DNA of 22,500 nt from Neocallimastix lanati (nom. inval.) (GCA_016946835.1 JACVTC010000307.1:1-22500); one strand, 5' to 3'; positions 8,278 to 16,587 are shown, counted from the stretch's first letter. The notes: a model not told the origin generated them from the sequence alone. Numbers and translations are program-made.

Positions 8278-9585
8278 TTGATTGATTTGATGATGCTTGG
8301 AATTAATATAAAATATGAATCAGGCAAAAAGAATGTGTTAGCTGATGCTCTTTCAAGAATGAAAAGTAAGGAAGAGAGAAAGATATTATTAACAAAAATT
8401 ACTAATGGAAATAATGAAGAATTATTATCTAAAGTTATAAAGGAATTTATTAATGAAAAGTTTACTGTTATTGATGGTGAAGATTACTTTATCGACAATG
8501 GAAATTATAGAAAATTAATAACGGACGAAAATGAAAGATTTAAATTAATTTTAGATGCTCATAATATTGGCCACGAAGGATATTACAAAACATATCAAAG
8601 ACTTAAGAAAAACTTTTATTGGAATCATATGATTAAAGATATCAAAAGAATTGTTAGTAATTGTGAAAAATGCCAGTTAAATCGTCCTCAACCATATCCA
8701 GAACCAACCGAAAACCATCCATCTAAAGTAGAGGGTCCCTTTGTGCATTTAGGATTAGATATTATAGGACCGTTACCAAAAACAAGAAATAATAATCAAT
8801 ATATTATAGTAACTGTTGATTACTTTACCAAATGGGTTGAAGCCGAACCCACTGAAAACATAACTTCCTCTGATATAATTAAATTTTTAATAAACGTTTT
8901 TGCAAGACATGGTGTGCCTCAAGTTATTACTACTGATAATGGAGTCCAATTCACTTCTTATATGACTAAAATCTTTCTTGATCTTTATGATGTATATGTT
9001 AAATTTGTAGCTACTTACCACCCTGAATCAAATGGTCTTACTGAAAATCGAAACAAAGAAATTGGAAAATTACTTCGTTTATTAGGAAGGAAAAATCAAG
9101 ATTGGGATGAAGTTTTACCTTCTGCTCTATGGGCACTTCGAACTACCAAAAACACAGCCACTGGACATTCTAGTTTTGAATTAGTATATGGAAGAGAAGA
9201 CCAACAGCCTTATGATATAGCCATAAGAACAATTGAAAATGCAGGTAAATCATATAATGAAATTTTAATGGAAAAATTTGTTCGTCATTATCAATGGACT
9301 AGAGAAGCATGCGAAAATGTGAAGAATGCTAACAAGTATTGGGCAACAAGACGAGAAGAACAAATAAGTATGAAAAAAGGAAAAGAATTAAAGGCTGGTG
9401 ATCTTGTTCTTGTTAGAAACTTTAGCCGCACTAAGCTAGAACCATATTACAATGGACCATTTAAAATTTTAAAAATTCAATTCAACACGGCAACCCTAAT
9501 CGATCAGAAGACTGGAAAGCAACTCGATAGGAATGTTCACTTTAAAAATTTAGTAAAGTTTAACTCCGCTTACAGAGAAGCTTGA
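8278..9585 (+). pseudogene. 5'-truncated Ty3/gypsy pol: RNase H tail and complete integrase
   Basis: 435 codons open from the junction to a TGA stop; there is no genuine start (first ATG at 8290), since gag, protease, RT and most of RNase H are missing. It begins with the end of RNase H (ADALSR, Asp23), then the integrase zinc motif His95, His99, Cys129, Cys132; core Asp161, Asp220, Glu256 (35 residues between the last two); and a GPF module near 393. The integrase is therefore intact and has no stop or frameshift, which argues for recent truncation. It is from another lineage than the 1353-residue polyprotein: the zinc spacing and the DYFTKWVEAEP and ENRNKE stretches differ. The wording recalls gypsy elements of Glomeromycotina (memory, not searched). 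An 18-bp spacer containing CGTCGGGGCATC separates the stop from the LTR. Confidence 0.9.
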
Positions 9586-9603
9586 GTCTTCGTCGGGGCA
9601 TCT

Positions 9604-10426
9604 TGATAAGAATGTACTAAATAATGCATTCTTAATTAAATCTACGATTTATTTCTAATACATTATGTGTACATTATTATTTTTGTACTTTAATAAATTT
9701 TTAAATCCAAAGATCAAAAATTAAATCAAAAATTATATTAAACTTTATATTTTTATATTAAATCTTATATTAATAGTAATATTTTTATATATTTGAAACT
9801 TATATTAGCAATATTAATAATAAATCTTATTTTTTTTATTTTTATATTAATAAGGAAAATTTGTATTAATAATATTTTTATATATTGATAATTAAAAATT
9901 TATATATTATATTTTAACTTTTATTATAAAATTTTATATCGAAATGTTTTATTTTATATTAAAAAATGTTTTATTTTATTAAAAACCTTTATATTAGAAT
10001 AGTATTTTTATTTTTATTTGAATATTTTAACAGATTGTAATAAAAATTATAGCCAATTAAATAAATTCTTATTAGTAATATTTTAGATATTTTAAAAAAA
10101 AAAAAAAAAAAAAAAATGTTTTATTAATATTATAAATGTATTTTATTTATATTGTTATAATTAAATTTTATATAACTGATTATAAAATTCAATTTAAATT
10201 TAATAGTTTTTTTAAAAAAAAATAAATAAAATGTAATTTAGTGGCATGAACAACTTTTATGCCTTGAAAAAAGTATAAATAGTTGTAAATTTTGCTACCA
10301 ATTTTTAAAAATCATCAAATAAAATCAAGTAAAATTTATAAAATAAATAAATAAAAAAATAATAAATAAATAAATAAAATTTGTGTTTCTTACTTTATTT
10401 TTATTTAATTCTCTAAAACCTTAACA
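9604..10426 (+). mobile_element. LTR of the truncated pol element
   Basis: Starts TGATAAGAATG 18 bp after the pol stop, where a 3' LTR is expected, and is taken to end at CCTTAACA (10426). The first bases form a hairpin TAAGAATG (9607-9614) / CATTCTTA (9627-9634). A TATA box GTATAAATAG lies at 10273-10282 and would start transcription towards the right end. A run of 20 or more A lies near 10096-10116. No second copy to fix the ends is in the window except a short match at 13876-13926. Boundaries are inferred. Confidence 0.6.
10273..10282 (+). promoter_or_regulatory. TATA box in LTR
   Basis: GTATAAATAG, one of the few non-repetitive TATA-like sites, placed about 145 bp before the inferred LTR end, as in retrotransposon U3/R junctions. 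Confidence 0.5.
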
Positions 10427-10619
10427 GAATGATACAGATTGGAATTCTTACGCATAAAATTATTAGAAAGCTTGAATAATATCTAACCTATTCAACAACA
10501 AATTAATAAATTAAAATTTGAAATTAAAATCATAATAAAAAAATTTATTTTAATTAAATTCTAAAACTCGAAATTATACTTTAATTCTATTTTAATTTTT
10601 AAAATAATAAAATACTAAT
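10427..10619. other. AT-rich stretch, possible internal start of a retroelement
   Basis: Begins GAATGATACAGATTGG, similar to the sequence after the LTR-like end at 13926. No ORF or other recognisable feature beyond this. Confidence 0.3.
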
Positions 10620-11163
10620 GTTAATTAATTTCTCTTTTTAATTAAAAGTAAATAGTTTGTAAACAATTTTCTCTTTTTTATTATTTTGGATTCTTTGTTT
10701 ATAATAATTCTTGTATTAATTGTTTATTTGTTTATTTTATTGTTTATTTTTATAAATATAATTATTCTTAATTGTTTTATTATTAAAAATTGTAAATACT
10801 TTAAATTATTGTAAAAATATAAATACTTGTAAATATTTTATAAAATTAATTTCTCGTTGTTATTAGAAATGTAATAAAAAAATAATAACCAAATATTATA
10901 TTAATGAATAATAATAAAAATTAATAAATAATAATAAAAATTAATAAATATAATAATAAAAATTAATTCTAAACACAAAAGAAATGTATAATTTTGAAAA
11001 ATTAATAACAATTCAGTGTTAAGCTAGAATAATAATAACTTAATTATTAATAATAATAAAACAAATTCATTTATATTAAATTTTATATTAATTCAAACTT
11101 GATACATCTATTATCACTTTTGAAGTAATAACTTCAAATTAAGATAATAGAATCGTTTGTCAA
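10620..11163 (+). repeat. Repeat X, copy ii (partial, diverged)
   Basis: Carries the promoter-like block AAAATATAAATACTTGTAAATATT (10813-10836 region), related to the 33-base block shared by copies i and iii, and ends with the S2 hairpin and TTTGTCAA. The structured repeat that precedes copies i and iii is not seen on its left. Confidence 0.45.
11099..11163. other. Structured hairpin S2, copy ii
   Basis: Outer pairs TTGATA (11099-11104) with 11158-11163 (one G-U); stem CTATTATC (11108-11115) / GATAATAG (11143-11150); internal loop ACTT (11116-11119) / ATTAA (11138-11142); inner stem TTGAAGT (11120-11126) / ACTTCAA (11131-11137). Confidence 0.65.
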
Positions 11164-11230
11164 TTGGTGGAGAGTGAGTGATATAACTCCTATACGAAGA
11201 ATGGTACGGGACGCCCTGATAACTACGAAA
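11164..11230 (+). other. Short GC-richer non-coding island
   Basis: ATTGGTGGAGAGTGAGTG followed by TACGAAGAATGGTACGGGAC and GCCCTGATAAC. It follows the end of repeat X copy ii, where a primer-binding site and 5' leader would lie if X is an LTR. No ORF. Identity unknown. Confidence 0.35.
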
Positions 11231-11740
11231 TAAGCAATAAATTTGAGAATAAAGTTATAAGATTAAATATTTAAAATTTTAAAAAAATAAACAATTATAA
11301 CCTTAAATTAGATAAAAAAGAATATAAAAAGATGTAAATAAGAAAATAATTATAAAGGGAGAGAGAGATCAGAAAGAAAAGAGTATGAAAGGAAAAAGAT
11401 ATAAAAATGTAGTTGTAGAATAGAGATATACTAAGACATAAAAAATATATAGTTAGTTAGATTATAATAAAAATGTAGTAATTAAAATAATGTATAAAAT
11501 AGTAATATAATAAATAAAGAATATTAATAAAAATAAAAAAAAAAAAAAGAATAAATAAAATATCTTAATAATAAGAAGAAATAAAAATTATTAATTATTG
11601 TGTTTATTCAATTTAGAATAATTTATCTTAACTAGAGTAGTGTCAAAAAAGCCCAAGGTACAATAACACGTACCAAGAAATTTTTGGTTGTTGTAGAAAA
11701 ATAAAAATTTTGGAAACCAGTTAATTGAATAGAATTGAAT
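11231..11740. other. AT-rich DNA, nothing recognised
   Basis: Purine-rich on the plus strand (GAGAGAGAGATCAGAAAGAAAAG around 11361-11383) and low in complexity. No supported gene. Confidence 0.5.
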
Positions 11741-11743
11741 TAA

Positions 11744-11890
11744 GTATATATTAGAATGTAAAGGGAATATATTTTGCAAGACACAAAAAAAAAAGGAAAA
11801 GCATATATTAGAGTACAAGCGAATATATGGGAGAATAATGTGCTCGATTCAAATGAATGGGGACATATATTGGAGTGTACAGCAAATATA
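11744..11890. repeat. Three degenerate repeats of about 60 bp
   Basis: Related cores GTATATATTAGAATGTA (11744), GCATATATTAGAGTACA (11801) and ACATATATTGGAGTGTACA (11863), each followed by a G-rich spacer and AATATAT. Spacing is 57 and 62 bp. Apparent minus-strand reading frames here are by-products of the repeats. Confidence 0.6.
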
Positions 11891-12039
11891 TAGCTGGAAG
11901 GTACGAAAAAGAGAGAAATGACAGTATTTATGACAGCATGTAAAGAGAACATGTAAATGGGAGTGAATGGAGGTGAATAGAGGTGAATGTGTGATGGGTT
12001 AGAGACTAGGAAAGAATGGATTATAGAATAGAATATAAA

Positions 12040-12755
12040 AGAAAGTAAAGAATATAAAATAAAATATATGGGAATAAAAATATATAAGAAAATAAAGAAT
12101 ATAAAATATATAAGCATATAAAGAATAAAAAGTAAAAATATATAAGAGAGATTAAAATAAAATATAAATGAGAATAAAAAAAATATATACATATAAGAGA
12201 ATAAAAAATAAAATAAAAATAAGAGAATAAAAAATAAAATATATATAAGATAATAAAAAATAAAATATATATAAGAGAATAAAAAATAAAATAAAAATAA
12301 GAGAATAAAAAATAAAATAAAAATAAGAGAATAAAAAATAAAAATAAAAATAAGAGAATAAAAAATAAAATAAAAATAAGAGAATAAAAAATAAAATATA
12401 TATAAGAGAATAAAAAATAAAATATACATAAGAGAATAAAAAATAAAATAAAAATAAGAGAATAAAAAATAAAATATATATAAGAGAATAAAAATATATA
12501 AGAGAATAAAATATATATAAGAGAATAAAATATATATAAGAGAATAAAAATATATAAGAGAATAAAAATATATAAGAGAATAAAAATATATAAGAGAATA
12601 AAAATTTATAAGAGAATAAAAATTTATAAGAGAATAAAAATATATAAGAGAATAAAAATTTATAAGAGAATAAAAATATATAAGAGAATAAAAATATATA
12701 AGAGAATAAAAATTTATAAGAGAATAAAAATTTATAAGAAAATAAAAATATAATC
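12040..12755. repeat. AT-rich minisatellite, core period 18 bp
   Basis: From about 12480 to 12755 the unit TATATAAGAGAATAAAAA repeats head to tail with few changes; from about 12040 to 12480 longer variants (AAGAGAATAAAAAATAAAAT) alternate. Because 18 is a multiple of three, stop-free frames arise on the minus strand with a FLFSY pattern, but these are artefacts of the repeat. Confidence 0.9.
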
Positions 12756-12795
12756 ATGATACAAAACTTTTATATTAAATATAGAAAAAGAAAAA

Positions 12796-12878
12796 TGCCG
12801 GAAGCGAGATTCGAACTCGCGCTTCTTTCGAAACCGCATCTTGAGTGCGGCGCCTTAGACCAACTCGGCCATCCCGGC
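12796..12878 (-). tRNA. tRNA-Leu(CAA)
   Basis: 83-nt class II tRNA on the minus strand. Acceptor stem GCCGGGA / TTCCGGC (one G-U pair), D arm beginning TGGCCGAG, anticodon stem CCGCA / TGCGG with loop CTCAAGA giving anticodon CAA (codon TTG), long variable arm TTTCGAAAGAAGC, T arm GCGAG TTCGAAT CTCGC, discriminator A. No intron. T5 directly downstream (plus-strand A5 at 12791-12795) is the Pol III terminator. Confidence 0.97.
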
Positions 12879-12879
12879 T

Positions 12880-13527
12880 TTTTGTTGCTAAATTGATAAA
12901 GAATGAAGTAATAAATTGATTCTTATTAAAAACCTTTTAATATAGTCAAGGTGATTTTTAAAATATTAATAAATTTATGTATTCTTTACATTAATAATTT
13001 TACTATATTATTTGATCTGAAAATTTAAGTTTATACATAAAATTTAATTTAAATTTATGTTCATTCCTTATAAAGGTAAATTAAATTTATGAGAGTTTAG
13101 CAATAACATAGTACTAATTACTTTTAGTATTATTTTTCTAAATAAGGAATAATTCCTGTATATAAACAATTTAAATAACTTTATCAATATTTCTGTCTTT
13201 CGAATTAAGAAATAATTGAAATGAAAGAAATAAATAAAATAAAATTTTCTGTATTTAAAATTGTAAAAGATTTTTCATATATTAATAAATGTATTTTATT
13301 TTCTATTATGTCATTCAAATTAATATATAAGATTACATATTAAATTAGTATCAAAATTAAGTTAAAGTATTCAATTTTATTGTAATACTGCTTCTCTTTT
13401 TTTTTGTTTAATTCTTATCTATAATGCATCTTTTATATTATAGATTTATTTTGGTTAATTTGAATATTAGGAAATGATAAAATTTCTATTTATTACAATA
13501 AGGAAATAATCAATAAGATTTAAAAAT
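12880..13527. other. AT-rich intergenic DNA, nothing recognised
   Basis: No ORF, repeat copy or RNA motif that I can support. Composition is slightly more even than the repeat regions, so it may be ordinary host intergenic DNA beside the tRNA gene. Confidence 0.5.
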
Positions 13528-13626
13528 CTATTGTTTTTCCATCTCTTCAACTACTTCCAGAGGCTTTGCTACTTTTATATCTTCAAAAAGATATAAATTG
13601 ACTACCTTGGAACCTCTTTTTAGGGG
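13528..13626 (-). CDS. Possible 3'-terminal exon or gene fragment, unknown protein
   Basis: The minus strand encodes about 32 residues of ordinary composition ending GSKVVNLYLFEDIKVAKPL and a charged tail VVEEMEKQ, then TAG. This differs sharply from the low-complexity K/Y/F/I translation upstream in the same frame. On the minus strand the segment is preceded by a long pyrimidine run and CTCTCCCCTAAAAAG, which could be a 3' splice site. I do not recognise the family. It may be the last exon of a host gene, a decayed fragment, or chance. No upstream exon was found. Confidence 0.25.
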   Translation of the reverse strand, partial: PLKRGSKVVNLYLFEDIKVAKPLEVVEEMEKQ

Positions 13627-13635
13627 AGAGAAAAA

Positions 13636-13850
13636 AAAAAAAGAAAAAAAAATAGAAATAATAAAAATAAATAAATAAAAAAAAAATAAATAAAAATAAA
13701 TAAAAATAATAATAAAAATAAAATAAAAATAAAATAAATAAATAAAAATAATAATAAAAATAAAATAAAAATAAAATAAATAAATAAAAATAATAATAAA
13801 AATAAAATAGAAATTAAAATAAAAATATAATAAATAAATAAAAATTATTG
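13636..13850. repeat. A/T-only low-complexity repeat
   Basis: Strings of AAATAAATAAAAATAATAATA with a larger period of about 50 bp visible from 13690 to 13810. The minus-strand frame through it is an artefact. Confidence 0.8.
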
Positions 13851-13875
13851 TGAAAGAATAAAATTTTTTTTTTTT

Positions 13876-13946
13876 TTTGTGTTTTAATATTATATAATTT
13901 TTTTTTTGAATTCCTCGAACCATAACAAAATTGATACAGAACAATC
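13876..13946 (+). mobile_element. Remnant of LTR 3' end and adjacent internal sequence
   Basis: GAATTCCTCGAACCATAACA then AAATTGATACAGAACAATC aligns with AATTCTCTAAAACCTTAACA and GAATGATACAGATTGG at 10407-10442, the inferred end of the LTR at 9604-10426 and what follows it. The similarity starts near TTTGTGTTT on both sides (10380, 13876). It is short and diverged. Confidence 0.4.
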
Positions 13947-13984
13947 TAATATTGCTTATATTATTGAATTTATTATTTTATATT

Positions 13985-14225
13985 TGTTTTTATTTCTTTT
14001 ATATTATTTTTATTTTATATCTTTATTTTTATTTTAAATTTTTATTTGTATTTTTACTTTTACTTTTACTTTATTTTTATTTTAATTTTTATTATATTAT
14101 TTTTATCTTATTTTTTATTTTTATTTTATATTTTTATTTTTATTTTTACTTTTACTTTTATTTTTACTTTAATTTTTATTATTTTTATATATTATTTTAT
14201 TATTTTTTATATTTTATTTTAATTA
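13985..14225. repeat. T-rich low-complexity tract (TTTTTA/TTTTAC)
   Basis: Runs of TTTTATTTTTA and TTTTACTTTTAC. The frame open through it encodes only Phe, Tyr, Leu, Ile and is not a gene. Confidence 0.8.
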
Positions 14226-14618
14226 ATTAAAAATTTATTTGAACCAATTAAAAAACTTCATTAAATTCTATAAATAACTCGTAAAATCAAAAAATATTAA
14301 AAACTCTCTCTCAAATTTTATAAATTAAATTTTAGAATAAAATAAGGTAAAATAAATTAAGGGTGTTTTAATTTAGTGTTAAGCTGTGTTGTTAATATAA
14401 TAGTTTTAAGTTTAAATAATAATTAAGTTAGTTAAGGGGTTTAAAATAAAATAAAATAAAAGAGAGCTTAGTTAATATTTAAAAACATTAGAATATTAAT
14501 GTTGAGTTTAATTAGTTTAGATAATATTCGGAAATAAATAAATAAGTTTAATTAGAATTAATTAGAATATATTATTATTGAAAATAAATAAATGAAAAGT
14601 CCTGTACCAAAATTTGTG
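14226..14618. other. AT-rich DNA, nothing recognised
   Basis: Holds AGTGTTAAGCTGTG (14375), which shares AGTGTTAAGCT with 11015. No ORF or clear repeat. Confidence 0.4.
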
Positions 14619-15613
14619 TAATAATTTAATTAAAAAATTATAATTAAATTATTAATCATTAATATTAGCTCTAACTGCTAATATTAAAGGTTTAGAAAAG
14701 AATCATACTTACCTATGGTTCTTTCTAATTATCGAGTTTATTATAACGAATTATAATAGACGAAACACTAAAATTGATAAGGAAAAGTTTTAATTATAAA
14801 ATTTGTTTTATTAAAATAATTTGTTTTATTATTTATTAAAAATTTTAAATGTTAAAACTTATTGTTATTATTATTATATTATAATTGTTATAATAATAAC
14901 TCTTGATTTCTCAAAGAGAACTCAAGAGCCTTATTTATACTTTTTTGTCAAAATAAGGTTAAAATCAAAAGGGGTTCTAATCTTAACAATTCTCTTATCT
15001 AGGAAAAGACTAGAAGAAAAACCTAGATAAGTTTTTTGATCGATATTCTATCCATATCGATCATCGCGTTAATTAAGTAAAACCGATTACTTTTAAGAAG
15101 TAATTGGAAAAACCTTAATTAACCGATTACTTAATCTAATATAATGATCGAAAATAAAAGAATAAAATAATGAAAATTATTTCGATCATAAAATTTAAAA
15201 TTTAATCTATTTAGTTCTATTTTATAGAACTTTACATAAAAAATATAAAACAATACATTAATAATAAAATACATGATTAATACAATACAGAATACATGAT
15301 AGAATACAGAATACATGATAAAATACAGAATAGTGTTTTAGTTTATGATTTAATAAGTGAGAGAAAACTAAAACTAATAAATTTAATAATTAAGTGAATA
15401 ATTAAATAAATTTAATATTATTTTAAATGTATAAAAATTATTTAATTAAATAAATGTTTAATATTAAACTAAATAAAATTTTAATATATAATTAAATAAA
15501 TTATTAATTATAATTAATTGTATAAATGAAATATGAGTTAAATAAAAGTTATATTAATTATAACCTAACTAAGAAAATATAATTATTTTTAACAAAATAA
15601 TTATAGATTCTTA
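14619..15613. other. Structured repeat, copy 3, with extra 5' hairpins
   Basis: Hairpins in order: H1 14619-14631 / 14642-14654 (13 bp); H2 TTAATATTAGC (14659-14669) / GCTAATATTAA (14677-14687); H3 AAAGAATCATA (14697-14707) / TATGGTTCTTT (14714-14724); hairpin A 14900-14912 / 14916-14928 (12 of 13); CCTTATTT (14929-14936) / AAATAAGG (14951-14958); pseudoknot P1 TTCTAATC (14975-14982) / GACTAGAA (15008-15015), P2 CTTATCTAGG (14994-15003) / CCTAGATAAG (15022-15031), loops AAAA and GAAAAA; E TGATCGATAT (15037-15046) / ATATCGATCA (15054-15063); D outer GTTAATTAAG (15068-15077) / CTTAATTAAC (15114-15123), internal loop TAAAA / AAAAAC, inner CCGATTACTT (15083-15092) / AAGTAATTGG (15098-15107); F ATGATCGAAA (15144-15153) / TTTCGATCAT (15180-15189); GTTCTA/TAGAAC near 15208-15233; terminal hairpin 15570-15589 / 15594-15613. 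No protein-coding frame. Confidence 0.65.
15265..15335. repeat. 19-bp tandem repeat (AATACAGAATACATGATAG)
   Basis: AATACAGAATACATGATA appears twice in tandem after a partial ATACATGAT and is followed by AAAATACAGAA. The word AAAATACAGAA also recurs in the terminal-inverted-repeat element at 17380-17540. Confidence 0.75.
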
Positions 15614-15615
15614 CA

Positions 15616-16582
15616 ATTTGATAAATAACAAGATTATTAAATTAAAATAAATAATAAAGAACAAATTCTTGTCTAACTTTACCCAAAATTTAATTCATTC
15701 TAAAAAAAAATTAAATCCATATTAAAGAAAATTTAATTAAATAAAAATAATTAAAATAAAATAATAATAATTAATAATTTTAATTAAAAACTAAAATAAA
15801 TTAATAAATAATATTTTTCTAAGACTACAAATAAACAAAATAATAAACAAATTTAATAAATTATAAATAACAAATAAACAAACTTATAAACATCTCAAAA
15901 TTAAAATTAACTAGTTAAATAATTTTTAAGTTACTTTTATTTAAAATAATGATTATTTTATTTATTTTATAACTCAACTTTTATAAACAAATTGTAATTA
16001 AAATAACATTTTAAAAACTCATCTTTATTAACATTTTAATTGTAAATATTGTTTAATTTAATAATAAATTATTCTTTATTTCTCTTTTATTAATTTTATT
16101 ATTTTTAATGTAAATAGTTTAAAATCAAAGAAAAATATAAAAACATGTAAATATTTCTTATAAATTATTCTTTATTATTAATTATTTAATAAATTATTAT
16201 AGATATTTTATTAGTTTTTAATAATCAATTTTTATGATTATTAATTATTTTGATAAATTATTATATATTTTATTAGTTATTAATAATCAATTTTATTATT
16301 AAAATTTAAAATAAATTAGTATAAATAATAAATATTTCATTTTATTATTTTATTAGTTTTAACAATTATTTTATTAATTTAAACAAAATTAATTATTAAA
16401 TAAATAAAGATTAATATTAAAATAAAAATAAATTTTTTTTAATAAAACATTTTTGTGTTTAATAATAAAACATATTTATTTTTTTTAAATTTCTTAAATC
16501 AATTTTATTCAGTATTTATCCTTTTATTCACTTCTACAAAATTTAATTTTTGTAGATTAAGAATATTAGGTATAAATCAAAA
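15616..16582 (+). repeat. Repeat X, copy iii
   Basis: Begins TTTGATAAATAACAAG right after the terminal hairpin, as copy i does, holds the identical 33-base promoter-like block at 16127-16159, and hairpin AAACA / TGTTT with loop TTTTTG at 16445-16460, and closes with S2. Between these blocks copies i and iii are only weakly alike. No ORF. Confidence 0.55.
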
Positions 16583-16587
16583 TTGAT
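16498..16587. other. Structured hairpin S2, copy iii
   Basis: Outermost ATCAATTTT (16498-16506) / AAAATTGAT (16579-16587); ATTTATCC (16514-16521) / GG-T-ATAAAT (16569-16577); TATTC (16525-16529) / GAATA (16561-16565); internal loop ACTT (16530-16533) / ATTAA (16556-16560); inner stem CTACAAAA (16534-16541) / TTTTGTAG (16548-16555). The outermost stem overlaps the start of the neighbouring inverted-repeat element. Confidence 0.65.

Noticed and set aside
8278-8289. Start codon of the 435-codon frame
   Set aside because: It opens at a TTG right at a rearrangement junction; homologous proteins continue upstream, so this is a truncation rather than a start.
11591-12757. Three minus-strand frames of 75-229 codons rich in Phe, Tyr, Ile and Leu
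   Set aside because: They follow the minisatellite and degenerate repeats; the hexapeptide periodicity is a direct result of the 18-bp DNA period.
13627-14230. Frames of about 100-138 codons across A/T-only tracts
   Set aside because: Composition is dictated by the DNA repeats; only the 13528-13626 end looks like protein.
14821-15316. Small frames of 61-69 codons within structured repeat copy 3
   Set aside because: They run through the hairpins and are not kept in copies 1 and 2.
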